Origin: Streptomyces sp. NBC_00620
GTDB lineage: Bacteria > Actinomycetota > Actinomycetes > Streptomycetales > Streptomycetaceae
NCBI RefSeq assembly: GCF_026341825.1
Contig: NZ_JAPENY010000001.1
Location: 3,968,001-4,032,000, forward strand
Reading direction: 5' to 3'
Length of the DNA stretch: 64,000 bases
Positions 25,801 through 33,298 of this stretch are shown here, piece after piece. The notes below the pieces were generated by a model that was given only the letters and a program-made list of their open reading frames with translations, searched no databases and was not told where the DNA came from. Each line of letters begins with the position of its first letter. Positions within the stretch are counted from its first letter, which is position 1. A program made the position numbers and the translations under genes.

Positions 25801-27598
25801 GGACACCCAGGGCGGAAAGGCCTTGAAACGGCTGCTGGAGTTGGGGCTGGTCTCCCCGGCCCCCGCGCCCCAGGATCAGGGGGGCAGCCGGCCCAGCGGT
25901 TTGACAGTGCACCACTGGACCGCCGACGCGCTCCGGCAACGCGCCCGTCCCGACGCTCTGAAAGCCGCACACCGGCGGGCCGCCGCGTACTGGCAATGGC
26001 GCGTCAATGTGTGGCCCCAGCCTCGCGCCGACGACATCACCCAGCTCATCGAGGTACGCCATCATCATCACGAAGCCGACGACCTCGACCAAGCCGATGC
26101 TGTCACGCAGTACGTGTGCTCCCAGCTGCACACCTGGGGAGCCTGGGACTGGGAACAACACCTGATTGAGGAGACCCTCACGTGGCTCCCCGCACGCTCC
26201 CGTCCTGCAGCCGCCCACATCCACCAACTGGGCATGATTGCGCAGGAGCGGGGGGATTACGGGCAGGCCGAGGAACGCTACCGGGCTTCCCTTGCCATCC
26301 TGGAGGAGTTGGGCGACCGCTCCGGCATCGCCAGTAGCTACCACCAGTTGGGCATCATTGCGGAGCTGCGGGGGGATTACGGGCGGGCCGAGGAACGCTA
26401 CCGGGCCTCCCTCACCATCAAGGAGGAGTTGGGCGACCGCTCCGGCATCGCCAGCAGCTACCACCAGTTGGGCATGATCGCGCAGCTGCGGGGGGATTAC
26501 GGGCGGGCCGAGGAACGCTACCGGGCTTCCCTTGCCATCCTGGAGGAGTTGGGCGACCGCTCCGGCATCGCCAGTAGCTATCACCAGTTGGGCAGGATCG
26601 CGCAGGAGCGGGGGGATTACGGGCAGGCCGAGGAACGCTACCGGGCTTCCCTTGCCATCCTGGAGGAGCTGGGCGACCGCTCCGGCATCGCCAGCAGCTA
26701 CCACCAGTTGGGCACCATTTTGGAGCTGCGGGGGGATTACGGGCAGGCCGAGGAACGCTACCGGGCCTCCCTCACCATCAAGGAGGAGCTGGGCGACCGC
26801 TCCGGCATCGCCAGCAGCTACGGTCAACTGGGCATCATCGCGCAGCTGCGGGGGGATTACGGGCGGGCCGAGGAACGCTACCGGGCCTCCCTCGCCATCG
26901 CGGAGGAGTTGGGCGACCGCTCCGGCATCGCCATCAGCTATCACCAGTTGGGCATGATCGCGCAGCTGCGGGGGGATTACGGGCGGGCCGAGGAACGCTA
27001 CCGGGCCTCCCTCGCCATCAAGGAGGAGTTGGGCGACCGCTCCGGCATCGCCATCAGCTATCACCAGTTGGGCATCATCGCGCAGCTGCGGGGGGATTAC
27101 GGGCAGGCCGAGGAACGCTACCGGGCCTCCCTCACCATCAAGGAGGAGCTGGGTAACCGCTCCGGCATCGCCAGCAGCTACGGTCAACTGGGCATGATCG
27201 CGCAGCTGCGGGGGGATTACGGGCAGGCCGAGGAACGCTACCGGGCCTCCCTCACCATCAAGGAGGAGCTGGGTAACCGCTCCGGCATCGCCACCAGCTA
27301 CGCTCAACTAGGCGAACTCCGTACTACGCAACAGCGCCCTGCAGAAGGTGTGCCTTACACGCTGCGGGCTCTGACGCTCCAACTGGAGATCGGAAGTCCG
27401 CCCGACACCGCCCTCTACTGGCTCGGCCAACAGAGGGCCCTCATGGGCGACGACGCCTTCCGGTCCATCATTGACGACCTGCTGCCAGACGACGCGGCGA
27501 CAGCGGTCATGAACGCCACGCAACCCCAGGCCGAGCCTCCGCCGCAAGAAGGAGATGACACCACCCGCCCGGACCCAACAACCACAGATCAAGCATGA
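22847..27598 (+). CDS. TIR-CHAT-NB-ARC (STAND NTPase)-TPR protein, probable immune/conflict sensor
   Basis: A 1583-residue multidomain protein. Residues about 6-130: TIR domain (FDAFVSYAHEDEPWAK; putative NADase Glu78/Glu79 in WCGEEF). Residues about 320-560: CHAT caspase-like protease with catalytic His393 (HLSCHA) and Cys435 (LAGCST). Residues about 610-860: NB-ARC/STAND NTPase with P-loop GIGGVGKST (628-636), Walker B LMIVDN (Asp725), arginine in VTSRYPF and the GxP-type GGHPRAL. Then a winged-helix-like linker, and residues 1126-1485: nine 40-residue TPR units, a tenth degenerate one, and a polar tail. The GTG at 22847 follows GGGGG by 6 nt. In the STAND model the TPRs sense a ligand, ATP drives oligomerisation, and the effectors fire. 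The 176-residue gene at 27769 follows on the same strand. Confidence 0.9.
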   Translation: MTEAGQFDAFVSYAHEDEPWAKALAENLVRLRLHVWLDQWELVGGQLVALRLQDGLAGAGAVVPVVSRHWTESGWCGEEFAAAMAKAVAGGQRVIPVLLGEVELPPFIASRLYFDFRRVASPSQYETLVRQLDRAVRGLPTAERPASGGALVVPDEVVYRPAGPTYAELRVDTGSVTFSTAGSETSCPPRGVDRSLEQHLWMLQRARARAVGGLATRRQLALGEATAPGGAAGALVGVGAVLGESFVCGEVAAALAKEEGLAQARHASLRIGLTVDDPRWVDLPWETLVVPGVGQPLVLSEHVELYRRVRRESPPVAVQVPGPLRILAVVASPESGGGELLDYERELSRILDAVDPARSGHGAYVRVLNWGSLAEIHAALEQERFHVLHLSCHAKPGILLLEDERGQVDEVDARRFMAEGLPTDRGVPLVVLAGCSTARTPLSRDSQERPADEEGNSDEEGGPDTSAGGSARADVSPEGRARAGLARELLARGVPAVLAMTEAVTDHYATELAAETYEALARAEHPDPLTALSHARRTLEARRRQLPDNTPRAMGPEWATPALFLAGPPLPLFDRTRGADRVLVAPEVVLDEGMVVRKVGEFVGRRAELRQLLAALRNPQRAGVLVHGIGGVGKSTLAAELLHHYGIQNRLIVPVSATTTRNVDAVLEALRQRLNAYCLAADLPETDPLRRVAVALTDARSPWRDRWELVRQIVLPRLPVLMIVDNAEDLLTRTTSGDGWQPSDPALADLLAAWTAASPRTRLLVTSRYPFSLPQRAHGRLTVHHLGPLSLAETRKLIWRLPGLDALGPADQIRAYTDVGGHPRALEYLDALLRGGQARFPDIADRMEAALETRGIHDPERWLADMEGDLDTALAETVTLAVDDILLDTLLDQLGNVPGARQLLDGMAVYRTPVDRTGAAWQLSQLTTPPEPDPVLRQRLQTVNTHITQARAAGAGPENGYGLSPETIAEHEAVWRELQRPPVDLDTQGGKALKRLLELGLVSPAPAPQDQGGSRPSGLTVHHWTADALRQRARPDALKAAHRRAAAYWQWRVNVWPQPRADDITQLIEVRHHHHEADDLDQADAVTQYVCSQLHTWGAWDWEQHLIEETLTWLPARSRPAAAHIHQLGMIAQERGDYGQAEERYRASLAILEELGDRSGIASSYHQLGIIAELRGDYGRAEERYRASLTIKEELGDRSGIASSYHQLGMIAQLRGDYGRAEERYRASLAILEELGDRSGIASSYHQLGRIAQERGDYGQAEERYRASLAILEELGDRSGIASSYHQLGTILELRGDYGQAEERYRASLTIKEELGDRSGIASSYGQLGIIAQLRGDYGRAEERYRASLAIAEELGDRSGIAISYHQLGMIAQLRGDYGRAEERYRASLAIKEELGDRSGIAISYHQLGIIAQLRGDYGQAEERYRASLTIKEELGNRSGIASSYGQLGMIAQLRGDYGQAEERYRASLTIKEELGNRSGIATSYAQLGELRTTQQRPAEGVPYTLRALTLQLEIGSPPDTALYWLGQQRALMGDDAFRSIIDDLLPDDAATAVMNATQPQAEPPPQEGDDTTRPDPTTTDQA
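26221..27300 (+). repeat. Nine tandem 120-bp coding repeats (TPR units)
   Basis: The units begin at 26221, 26341, 26461, 26581, 26701, 26821, 26941, 27061 and 27181, each exactly 120 bp. The block GGGGGATTACGGGC and the block GAGGAACGCTACCGGGC are invariant in all nine, including synonymous positions. Differences cluster at a few codons: Gln/Arg after DYG, the AIL/TIK/AIA/AIK triplet, ASS/AIS/ATS, YHQ/YGQ/YAQ and the MIAQL/IIAEL/RIAQE/TILEL block. Confidence 0.95.
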
Positions 27599-27691
27599 AC
27601 CCTTTGAAGTCCTTCACCGGACGGTCCGCAGAGCCTTCGAATTCAACAAACGGTGGTCGGCCAGATTTCCGCCCCATGCCAGGCTTGCCAG

Positions 27692-27720
27692 ACGGTACCG
27701 GTAGATCATCCCGGTACCGT
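27692..27720. promoter_or_regulatory. Inverted repeat between the STAND gene and its small neighbour
   Basis: ACGGTACCGG (27692-27701) is repeated inverted at 27711-27720 around 9 nt. It lies about 95 bp past the STAND stop and 48 bp before the next start. It could be a weak terminator of the large gene or an operator for the small one. There is no T-run. Confidence 0.45.
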
Positions 27721-27768
27721 GAACAGTAAGACCCGGGGACAATTCGTAGGCAGCCGAGGGGAACATTC

Positions 27769-28299
27769 ATGGCGCGGGCGCCGAAGAGCGTAGATGTGAA
27801 GTTGAACCTGCATGTGCTGGAGATTTCCGGCACATGGGAGCCGAACGACGCTGAACGGCGCGCGGCCTGGGAGGTCTACGTGGAACTGGTGACCCGGGTC
27901 TCAGTAGTACCACTGCGAGCCGATGAGGGCCTCCTCCGCGAGGCGCTCACCAGCATGTATTCACTGTTTGCCACCACTCGCGACGTGCTGCGCCAACACG
28001 GCCCGGAGGTGGCCGAGCCCAAGCGCAACGGGCAGTACAACTTCGGCTACCTGGCCGTCGCCATGCTCAACTTCGGCATCCGCCCCCTGCTCGCCCGCTG
28101 GCACCCGGCGCTTGAGGACTGGGAAAACCAGCGCCCCGCCGACCGCTCACGCCGTGATCACGAACAACTCTGGCCCCAATCCGACGAGTTGCGCGCAGCC
28201 CTCATGGACACCCGCCGCATCCTCACTGCCTACGCCGACCTCCTCGCAGGCGCCTGCGGCGTGCCCAATCTCCTGGCAGCCGTACCAGCCGGCGACTGA
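27769..28299 (+). CDS. Uncharacterised 176-residue protein next to the TIR-CHAT-STAND gene
   Basis: A soluble protein with no signal or membrane segment, starting at ATG 27769 behind GAGGGGAA. The N-terminus has a short beta-like segment (VDVKLNLHVLEISGTW), then helices: RRAAWEVYVELVTRVSVVPL, LLREALTSMYSLFATTRDVL, a conserved-looking FGYLAVAMLNFGIRPLLARWHPALEDWE, and ELRAALMDTRRILTAYADLL. From memory, similar small proteins occur beside CHAT, TIR and STAND genes in actinobacteria and cyanobacteria. It has no recognisable catalytic motif. Possible roles are adaptor, regulator or substrate of the CHAT protease. Confidence 0.75.
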   Translation: MARAPKSVDVKLNLHVLEISGTWEPNDAERRAAWEVYVELVTRVSVVPLRADEGLLREALTSMYSLFATTRDVLRQHGPEVAEPKRNGQYNFGYLAVAMLNFGIRPLLARWHPALEDWENQRPADRSRRDHEQLWPQSDELRAALMDTRRILTAYADLLAGACGVPNLLAAVPAGD

Positions 28300-28448
28300 C
28301 ACAGCACCGCCCCAACGCCGAAGCACACCAACGACCCTCACCACAGCCCACCGGCATCGCATCCAGACGACCCGTCAGCGAATAGACCCCTGCGGCTCAC
28401 CCGTCCCCGGCGGGCTCAAGATGTCCGTGTCAGACACTCCCGTTCCGG

Positions 28449-28466
28449 CGCGCCCCGAAGGGCGCG
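28449..28466. terminator. Hairpin between the immune locus and the membrane protein gene
   Basis: CGCGCCC (28449-28455) and GGGCGCG (28460-28466) around a CGAA tetraloop, 20 bp beyond the stop of the minus-strand membrane protein gene. Compact but stable. Confidence 0.55.
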
Positions 28467-28485
28467 TGACAGCACAGGCAGAGCG

Positions 28486-29826
28486 TCACTCGCCGCCCTC
28501 CGGGCGCGGTGGCGCCACCCGCTCGGCGTCGAGGGTGACGCGGCCGGAGGCGGCGAGGAGCGCGAGGAGTGCGAGCAGGGCCAGCAGGATGACGACCAGT
28601 AGCAGGATGGTCAGGACTGTCGGGTGGTTCCAGAGTGCGAAGACCAGGGCGACGATCAGCAGGGCGGCCAGGGCGATCCAGTGGCGGTGGGCCTGGGTCC
28701 AGGTGCCCACCCGGCCGGTGCGGACCTGGTGGCCGTAGGCCCACTGCGCTGTGGAGTCCGCGGCGCGCTCGGATGTGCCGCGGACGGCGCGTGGCAGCCG
28801 TCCGGGGCCGATCAGGTAGGCGCCCAGCGCGATGATCACGCCGAGGACGATCGCCGTGCGCAGGCTGACCTTCAGGAAGTGCAGCAGGGTGTCGAAGATG
28901 GCTGCCGCGGCGGCCTCCGACTGCACCTGGGTCGGGAGGTGGTCCAGGTAGTAGCGGCGGGCGATGACCAGGCCGATGGCCACGACCAGGCAGGCGAAGG
29001 CCGCGCCGAGGGCGGTACGGGCCAGGGCCCGGCGGCGCCGGTGGGCCAGCAGCACACCGGCCGCGCCGATCAGCACGACGAGCACGGGGAACCAGTTCCC
29101 GATCACGTCCAGCAGATGGGCACCGTCGCGGATCTTCTTCAGCTGGTCCGATTGGAAGAGCACCATCTGCTTGTCGACGTCGGGGATCTTGGCGGCCGGC
29201 GACAGGCCGGCGTCCACGAGCGCTTCCTTGACCTGGTCGACGGCTTCGCCGACGTCGAGGGTGACTGTTCCGCCGTTCACGCCCACGGCTCCTCGGCCCT
29301 CGCCGGTGAGCGCGTGCACGACCGCGGAGTGGGCCTCCCGGTTGGCGTTCGTCCAGATCCGCTCGAAGCGGTCGCTCTCCACGAAGCGTGTGGCCACCTT
29401 CTCCACCGTGTCGTTGACCACGGAGTCGAGCTGCGGGCCCAGACCCTTCACGGCGTTCGCTGCCCGCGGCGGTAGTCCCTGCGACTGCAGCCAGGCGGCG
29501 ATGTCCGCAGCGGCCTGGCTGCCGTTCACCCGCACGTCGGCGGCTTGGGTAATGCGGTTGACCGCCGCGGCCTCGATCGCCGGATCCGAGGCCAGCGGCG
29601 AGACCGTCGCCACGTACCGGTCGGTGTCCAGAGCGATGCCGTGCACCCACACCGTGAGCAGTGCGATCGGCACCAGGATGCAGGTGAGGACGATGAGTAC
29701 TGCCGAGGCGATCTTCCGCGTGATCCGCGCGGCCGCCGAGCCGTGCTTGTGTCCACTTCCGGCCGCGTCACCCGCGTCCCCCTCGGGGGCGGCATCGGGC
29801 TCGGACGAATTGTGCGGGGTGGTCAT
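28486..29826 (-). CDS. Conserved integral membrane protein with large extracytoplasmic domain
   Basis: A 446-residue protein. After a polar N-terminus comes one helix (IASAVLIVLTCILVPIALL), then about 160 residues that start with DRYVATVSPLASDPAIEAAAVNRI, a pattern common in actinobacterial membrane proteins of unknown function. Three or more helices follow around residues 240-330 and two close helices at the C-terminus. It probably sits in the membrane with the 160-residue part outside. No enzymatic motif seen. It starts at ATG 29826. Confidence 0.8.
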   Translation of the reverse strand: MTTPHNSSEPDAAPEGDAGDAAGSGHKHGSAAARITRKIASAVLIVLTCILVPIALLTVWVHGIALDTDRYVATVSPLASDPAIEAAAVNRITQAADVRVNGSQAAADIAAWLQSQGLPPRAANAVKGLGPQLDSVVNDTVEKVATRFVESDRFERIWTNANREAHSAVVHALTGEGRGAVGVNGGTVTLDVGEAVDQVKEALVDAGLSPAAKIPDVDKQMVLFQSDQLKKIRDGAHLLDVIGNWFPVLVVLIGAAGVLLAHRRRRALARTALGAAFACLVVAIGLVIARRYYLDHLPTQVQSEAAAAAIFDTLLHFLKVSLRTAIVLGVIIALGAYLIGPGRLPRAVRGTSERAADSTAQWAYGHQVRTGRVGTWTQAHRHWIALAALLIVALVFALWNHPTVLTILLLVVILLALLALLALLAASGRVTLDAERVAPPRPEGGE

Positions 29827-30049
29827 GGAGGGCTCCCGGGGGATTGACCTCCCTCCATTCCCGCCGCTTTACGGCGAGACGGCACGCCCAGGTGGGCCGT
29901 ACGGGTAGGAGGTGGCCAACCACCCCGGCGCGTGACCCCGCAGTGCGGGCCGCGGTCCGTGCCGGTCGCACGCCGCGTGCGCGCACTGTGTCACCGCGAT
30001 GGCCGCGACGGCTCCGGGTGAACGCACGCGTCGGCGAGGGCGTCCGCTC

Positions 30050-30376
30050 TCAGCCTTGAGCCTCGATCTCGGCATCGGCGACGGCGATGACGATGCCGAG
30101 TGCCTTGGCGATGTTGCCCGCCGCTGTCATGACGCGGGCGGTGCCCACGATGGGCGCGATGGCGACCAGGACGTCCTGCAACTGTTCGGCGGTGAGACCG
30201 GCCTTGAGAGCGGGGTCGATATGGGCCGCGTAGGAGATCGGCGGGGCGTCCGAGGCGGCGAGCGCCGCGATGCGCGTGAGTATGAGCATGTCCGGGGCCA
30301 GCCCGCATCGCTCGATCGAGTCGACCGTCATGGCGGCGAGGGTGTCCAGGACAGGGGTTTCAGATGCAGTGGACAT
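30050..30376 (-). CDS. Carboxymuconolactone decarboxylase (CMD)-like small protein
   Basis: A 108-residue helical protein. The pattern GLAPDMLILTRIAALAASDAPPISYAAHID and LTAEQLQDVLVAIAPIVGTARVMTAA (broken here over two helices) fits the CMD/AhpD-like fold. The CxxC pair of active AhpD peroxidases is missing; the single Cys is in IERCGL. AGGAGG lies 9 nt before ATG 30376. Function likely decarboxylase-like or structural; unassigned. Confidence 0.75.
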   Translation of the reverse strand: MSTASETPVLDTLAAMTVDSIERCGLAPDMLILTRIAALAASDAPPISYAAHIDPALKAGLTAEQLQDVLVAIAPIVGTARVMTAAGNIAKALGIVIAVADAEIEAQG

Positions 30377-30644
30377 GTCGCATGCCCTCCTGGTGAGTTC
30401 CGAGCCCGAGAGAGCTACGAGGCGGAGAGAACCGGGTTCCGCGAACGCGAAGCTCCCTACAACCCTAGAACCCCACTCCCGGTCGGGCACCCCGAGGTGC
30501 GGTGTGATCCCGGTGGGCCGAGATTGGAACAGCGGCTTCGTGATCTGGGCGCTGTGCACCGCTCCCAGTCCCTCGGAGCGATGAAACGGGGGACAGCCTC
30601 GAGGCGCGGCCCGACACCAGGTCGCTTCCGGATCGGAGACACCC

Positions 30645-31013
30645 ATGAAGGACTTCAAGTTCGAGCAGAAGCGCTCGCTGTCACGCCTTGAGGCGGCCGA
30701 CCAGCTCACGGCACTCGCAGCCGCGCTGCGGAAAGGCGAGGATGCAGAACTGGAACTCGGCCCGGCAACTCTGAGCCTGCGGATCCCCGACGACCTTCGC
30801 AGTGAGATCGAGGTCGAGATCGGCGATGGGGAGATCGAGTTGGAGATCGAACTCAAGTGGCCGACGGCGCCGACCCGGGCAGAACCGTCGCGGACGGCGG
30901 CACGCACGGAGAAGGCCACAACGCGAAAGAGCGTGCCCGCAAAGCCGAGGCGCACCGGTACGGGCGCCAAAGGAAGCAAAAGCGCGAAGCGGTCCGCTAC
31001 GAAGACGTCCTGA
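30645..31013 (+). CDS. Amphi-Trp domain protein with basic C-terminal tail
   Basis: A 122-residue protein. The first 75 residues match the amphi-Trp domain (FKFEQKRSLSRLEAADQL... and the closing ELEIELKW). The tail is Lys/Arg/Thr/Ala-rich (KPRRTGTGAKGSKSAKR), reminiscent of a nucleic-acid-binding or histone-H1-like tail. Function of the domain is unknown. It is divergent from the CMD-like gene with a 268-bp gap in which I found no clear promoter. Confidence 0.8.
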   Translation: MKDFKFEQKRSLSRLEAADQLTALAAALRKGEDAELELGPATLSLRIPDDLRSEIEVEIGDGEIELEIELKWPTAPTRAEPSRTAARTEKATTRKSVPAKPRRTGTGAKGSKSAKRSATKTS

Positions 31014-31128
31014 GTCGCGCCGAGAGCCGAGAGTTGCGCCGAGGGCCGAGCGCCTCGGGCCGGCAGACCACACAGGGTCCGTCAGGCAGCCGACGAACCC
31101 CATGAACCATCGACGCTAAAGTTCCCCC

Positions 31129-31935
31129 ATGCGTGACTTCGGGGTGGGCTTCAACTACTTGCTACAGGGCCAGCGATGGGTGGCGAGGCACGGGAAACAG
31201 TACGGATTCGGCCTGCTCCCGGGGCTGATCACCCTCGTGCTGTACGCGGCGGCCCTCGTCGCCCTTGCGATATACGGCGACGACTTCATCACCTGGTCGA
31301 CCCCGTTCGCGGACGACTGGACCAGCCCCTGGCAGGGCCTCTTCCGCGGGTTCCTCACCGCCGTACTGTTCGCGCTCGCCCTCCTGCTCTCCGTGGTCAC
31401 CTTCACGGCGGTCACCCTCCTCATCGGCCAGCCCTTCTACGAGAACCTCTCGGAGAAGGTCGACCGTGACGTCTCCCCGGACGGCACGGCCCCCGAGTCG
31501 GGCCTGCCGCTGTGGCGGGAGCTGTGGATCTCGGCCCGCGACAGCCTCCGTATCGTCGCCAGGGCGGCCCTGTGGGGCGTGCTGCTCTTCGCGCTCGGCT
31601 TCATCCCGTTCGTCGGCCAGACGGCGGTCCCGGTGATCGGCTTCTTCGTCACCGGCTTCTTCCTGACGGAGGAACTGGCGGGGGTGGCCCTGCAGCGCCG
31701 CCGAGTCGAGCTCCGCGACCGCCTCACCCTGCTCCGCTCCCGCAAGACCCTGATCTGGGGCTTCGGCACCCCCCTCGCGGTCTCGTTCCTGGTCCCCTTC
31801 GTCGCTGTCTTCCTGATGCCCGGCGCGGTCGCGGGCGCCACACTGATGGCCCGCGACCTGCTGGGCGAGGAGACGACGGACGGCGACCGGGACAGGAACG
31901 GCGCGGACGACCAGCAGCCGGCGTCCGCGGGCTGA
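31129..31935 (+). CDS. EI24 domain membrane protein (CysZ-like)
   Basis: A 268-residue membrane protein with about six hydrophobic segments and the EI24/CysZ block LIGQPFYENLSEKVDRDV. Members related to CysZ carry sulfate; actinobacterial ones are mostly uncharacterised. The acidic, polar C-terminus (EETTDGDRDRNGADD) is cytoplasmic. It ends 19 bp from the convergent peptidase-like gene. Confidence 0.85.
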   Translation: MRDFGVGFNYLLQGQRWVARHGKQYGFGLLPGLITLVLYAAALVALAIYGDDFITWSTPFADDWTSPWQGLFRGFLTAVLFALALLLSVVTFTAVTLLIGQPFYENLSEKVDRDVSPDGTAPESGLPLWRELWISARDSLRIVARAALWGVLLFALGFIPFVGQTAVPVIGFFVTGFFLTEELAGVALQRRRVELRDRLTLLRSRKTLIWGFGTPLAVSFLVPFVAVFLMPGAVAGATLMARDLLGEETTDGDRDRNGADDQQPASAG

Positions 31936-31954
31936 CCGGCGTCCACGCCCCCCG

Positions 31955-33211
31955 TCAGGAGGGCTGACCCGCGTCCACCGCCACCGTCAGGATCGCCCGC
32001 ACCTGCGCGATGATGTCCAGCCGGTTCTGTACGAACTCGGGGTCGGTGACGGTCCCGGTCGCCGGGTCCGTGTTGCCGGTCCCGAACTGCAGCACCGGTG
32101 TGTGCACATGCCCACCCGGCAACTCGTCATGCAGCCCGAGCCGGTCGCGCAGCAGCGTCGCGCGGTACGCGATCTCGTTGGAGAGGTAGTTCCCGCCGCC
32201 CCCGGAACGGGCCACCGAGCCCGGGGTCGGACCGTCCGGACGTACGACCTGCTCCGTGCCGCCCGCCGGGATCTCGGTCACCGACGTGTTGTCGTACACC
32301 GGGAAGCGGCCCGTGCTCGCGTCCACGATCGCCTTGTACGGCAGGGTTGTTGACGTCCACTGCGGCTGCGAGGCCGGATCGGTGACCGGGACGGTCTCGG
32401 TCCGCGAGAGGTTCTCGTTGTCGGGGAAACCGCCCCGCCAGGCCCCGTTGGTCCGCTCCACGTCGAACCGGCCGACCCGGCCCTGGCTCACCGTCGTGAA
32501 CAGGTCCACGCAGGGAAGCTGCTTCCGTAGCGTCCGTTCCACCATCCCGTCGGCAAAGTCCTGCCAGCGGACGGGGAACATGGCCGTCTCGACGCGTGCA
32601 GGCCCGTCCGCGGTCTGGATCGTCGTGCCGTCGAGGGCGAGGGCGGTGGCTCCGGAGGGGTTGGAGATCCGGATGTCACGGTCCAGCGTGAACGGGTCGA
32701 ATCCGGTGACCAGGATCCGCTTCACGCTCTTGCCGTGCGGGTAGCGGATGGCGTCCTGGCCGCGCGAGGTCTCCTCCAACTTGCCCAACAGCTTGTCTCG
32801 TTGGGCATCCGTGAGCCCGAACTCCGGCTCCCACTGGCGCACTTCGCGTGTCATGCCCAGCCGCGCCCAGTACAGCGGCCGGTCGTCGTCCCGGCTCAGG
32901 TCTCCGCCCGCCGGTCCCCGGCCCTGTGCCCGGTCGACCGCACGTGTCCACAGCTGCGAACCCTGCCGTACGACGATGCGCTCGGCCTGCGCGTACGAGT
33001 CGGCCCTGCCCAGCGCCCGCGCGAACTCCGGTGCCACGGAGTCGAATCCGGAGCGCGCCAGGATCTCCTGAGGCGCGGCCTTGTCGAGCCGCAGCTCCTC
33101 CACGGTGAAGGTCTCGGCGGCCGAGGAGGCGGCGGACGCGTTGGGCGCCGCCGAGAGCCCCGCCACCAGGGCCAGTCCGAGTACGCCGATCCGAACACGT
33201 ATGTGCGTCAA
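31955..33211 (-). CDS. Secreted pyroglutamyl-peptidase-like protein with apparent Cys-to-Ser change
   Basis: A 418-residue exported protein. The signal peptide is IGVLGLALVAGLSAAPNASA. After an extra N-terminal region of about 150 residues comes a domain with C15 peptidase landmarks: ILVTGFDPF, NPSG, VSQGRVGRFDVERTNGAWR, GFPDNE and the GGHVHTP block. The place where pyrrolidone carboxypeptidase has its nucleophile (the YLCN-type motif) reads GNYLSNEIAY, so Ser replaces Cys. The start codon is TTG at 33211 (GGAAGG 11 nt upstream); no ATG or GTG gives a full signal peptide. It is either a Ser-nucleophile variant or a binding protein. Confidence 0.75.
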   Translation of the reverse strand: MTHIRVRIGVLGLALVAGLSAAPNASAASSAAETFTVEELRLDKAAPQEILARSGFDSVAPEFARALGRADSYAQAERIVVRQGSQLWTRAVDRAQGRGPAGGDLSRDDDRPLYWARLGMTREVRQWEPEFGLTDAQRDKLLGKLEETSRGQDAIRYPHGKSVKRILVTGFDPFTLDRDIRISNPSGATALALDGTTIQTADGPARVETAMFPVRWQDFADGMVERTLRKQLPCVDLFTTVSQGRVGRFDVERTNGAWRGGFPDNENLSRTETVPVTDPASQPQWTSTTLPYKAIVDASTGRFPVYDNTSVTEIPAGGTEQVVRPDGPTPGSVARSGGGGNYLSNEIAYRATLLRDRLGLHDELPGGHVHTPVLQFGTGNTDPATGTVTDPEFVQNRLDIIAQVRAILTVAVDAGQPS

Positions 33212-33298
33212 GGGAATTCAGGCCTTCCGTCGCCGTGGGGTGCTGCCGGATGGCCGCAGTATCGCGTGACCGACGGGACGTACGCCATGGGGTGTGGC

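Noticed and set aside
26221..27300. Possible CRISPR array
   Set aside because: Units are 120 bp, contiguous, without unique spacers, and in frame as TPRs.
25616..27307. Long open minus-strand frame opposite the TPR repeats
   Set aside because: The 120-bp repeat has no stops on the other strand, so the frame is periodic with the array; its protein is a simple repeat with no family likeness and no start signal.
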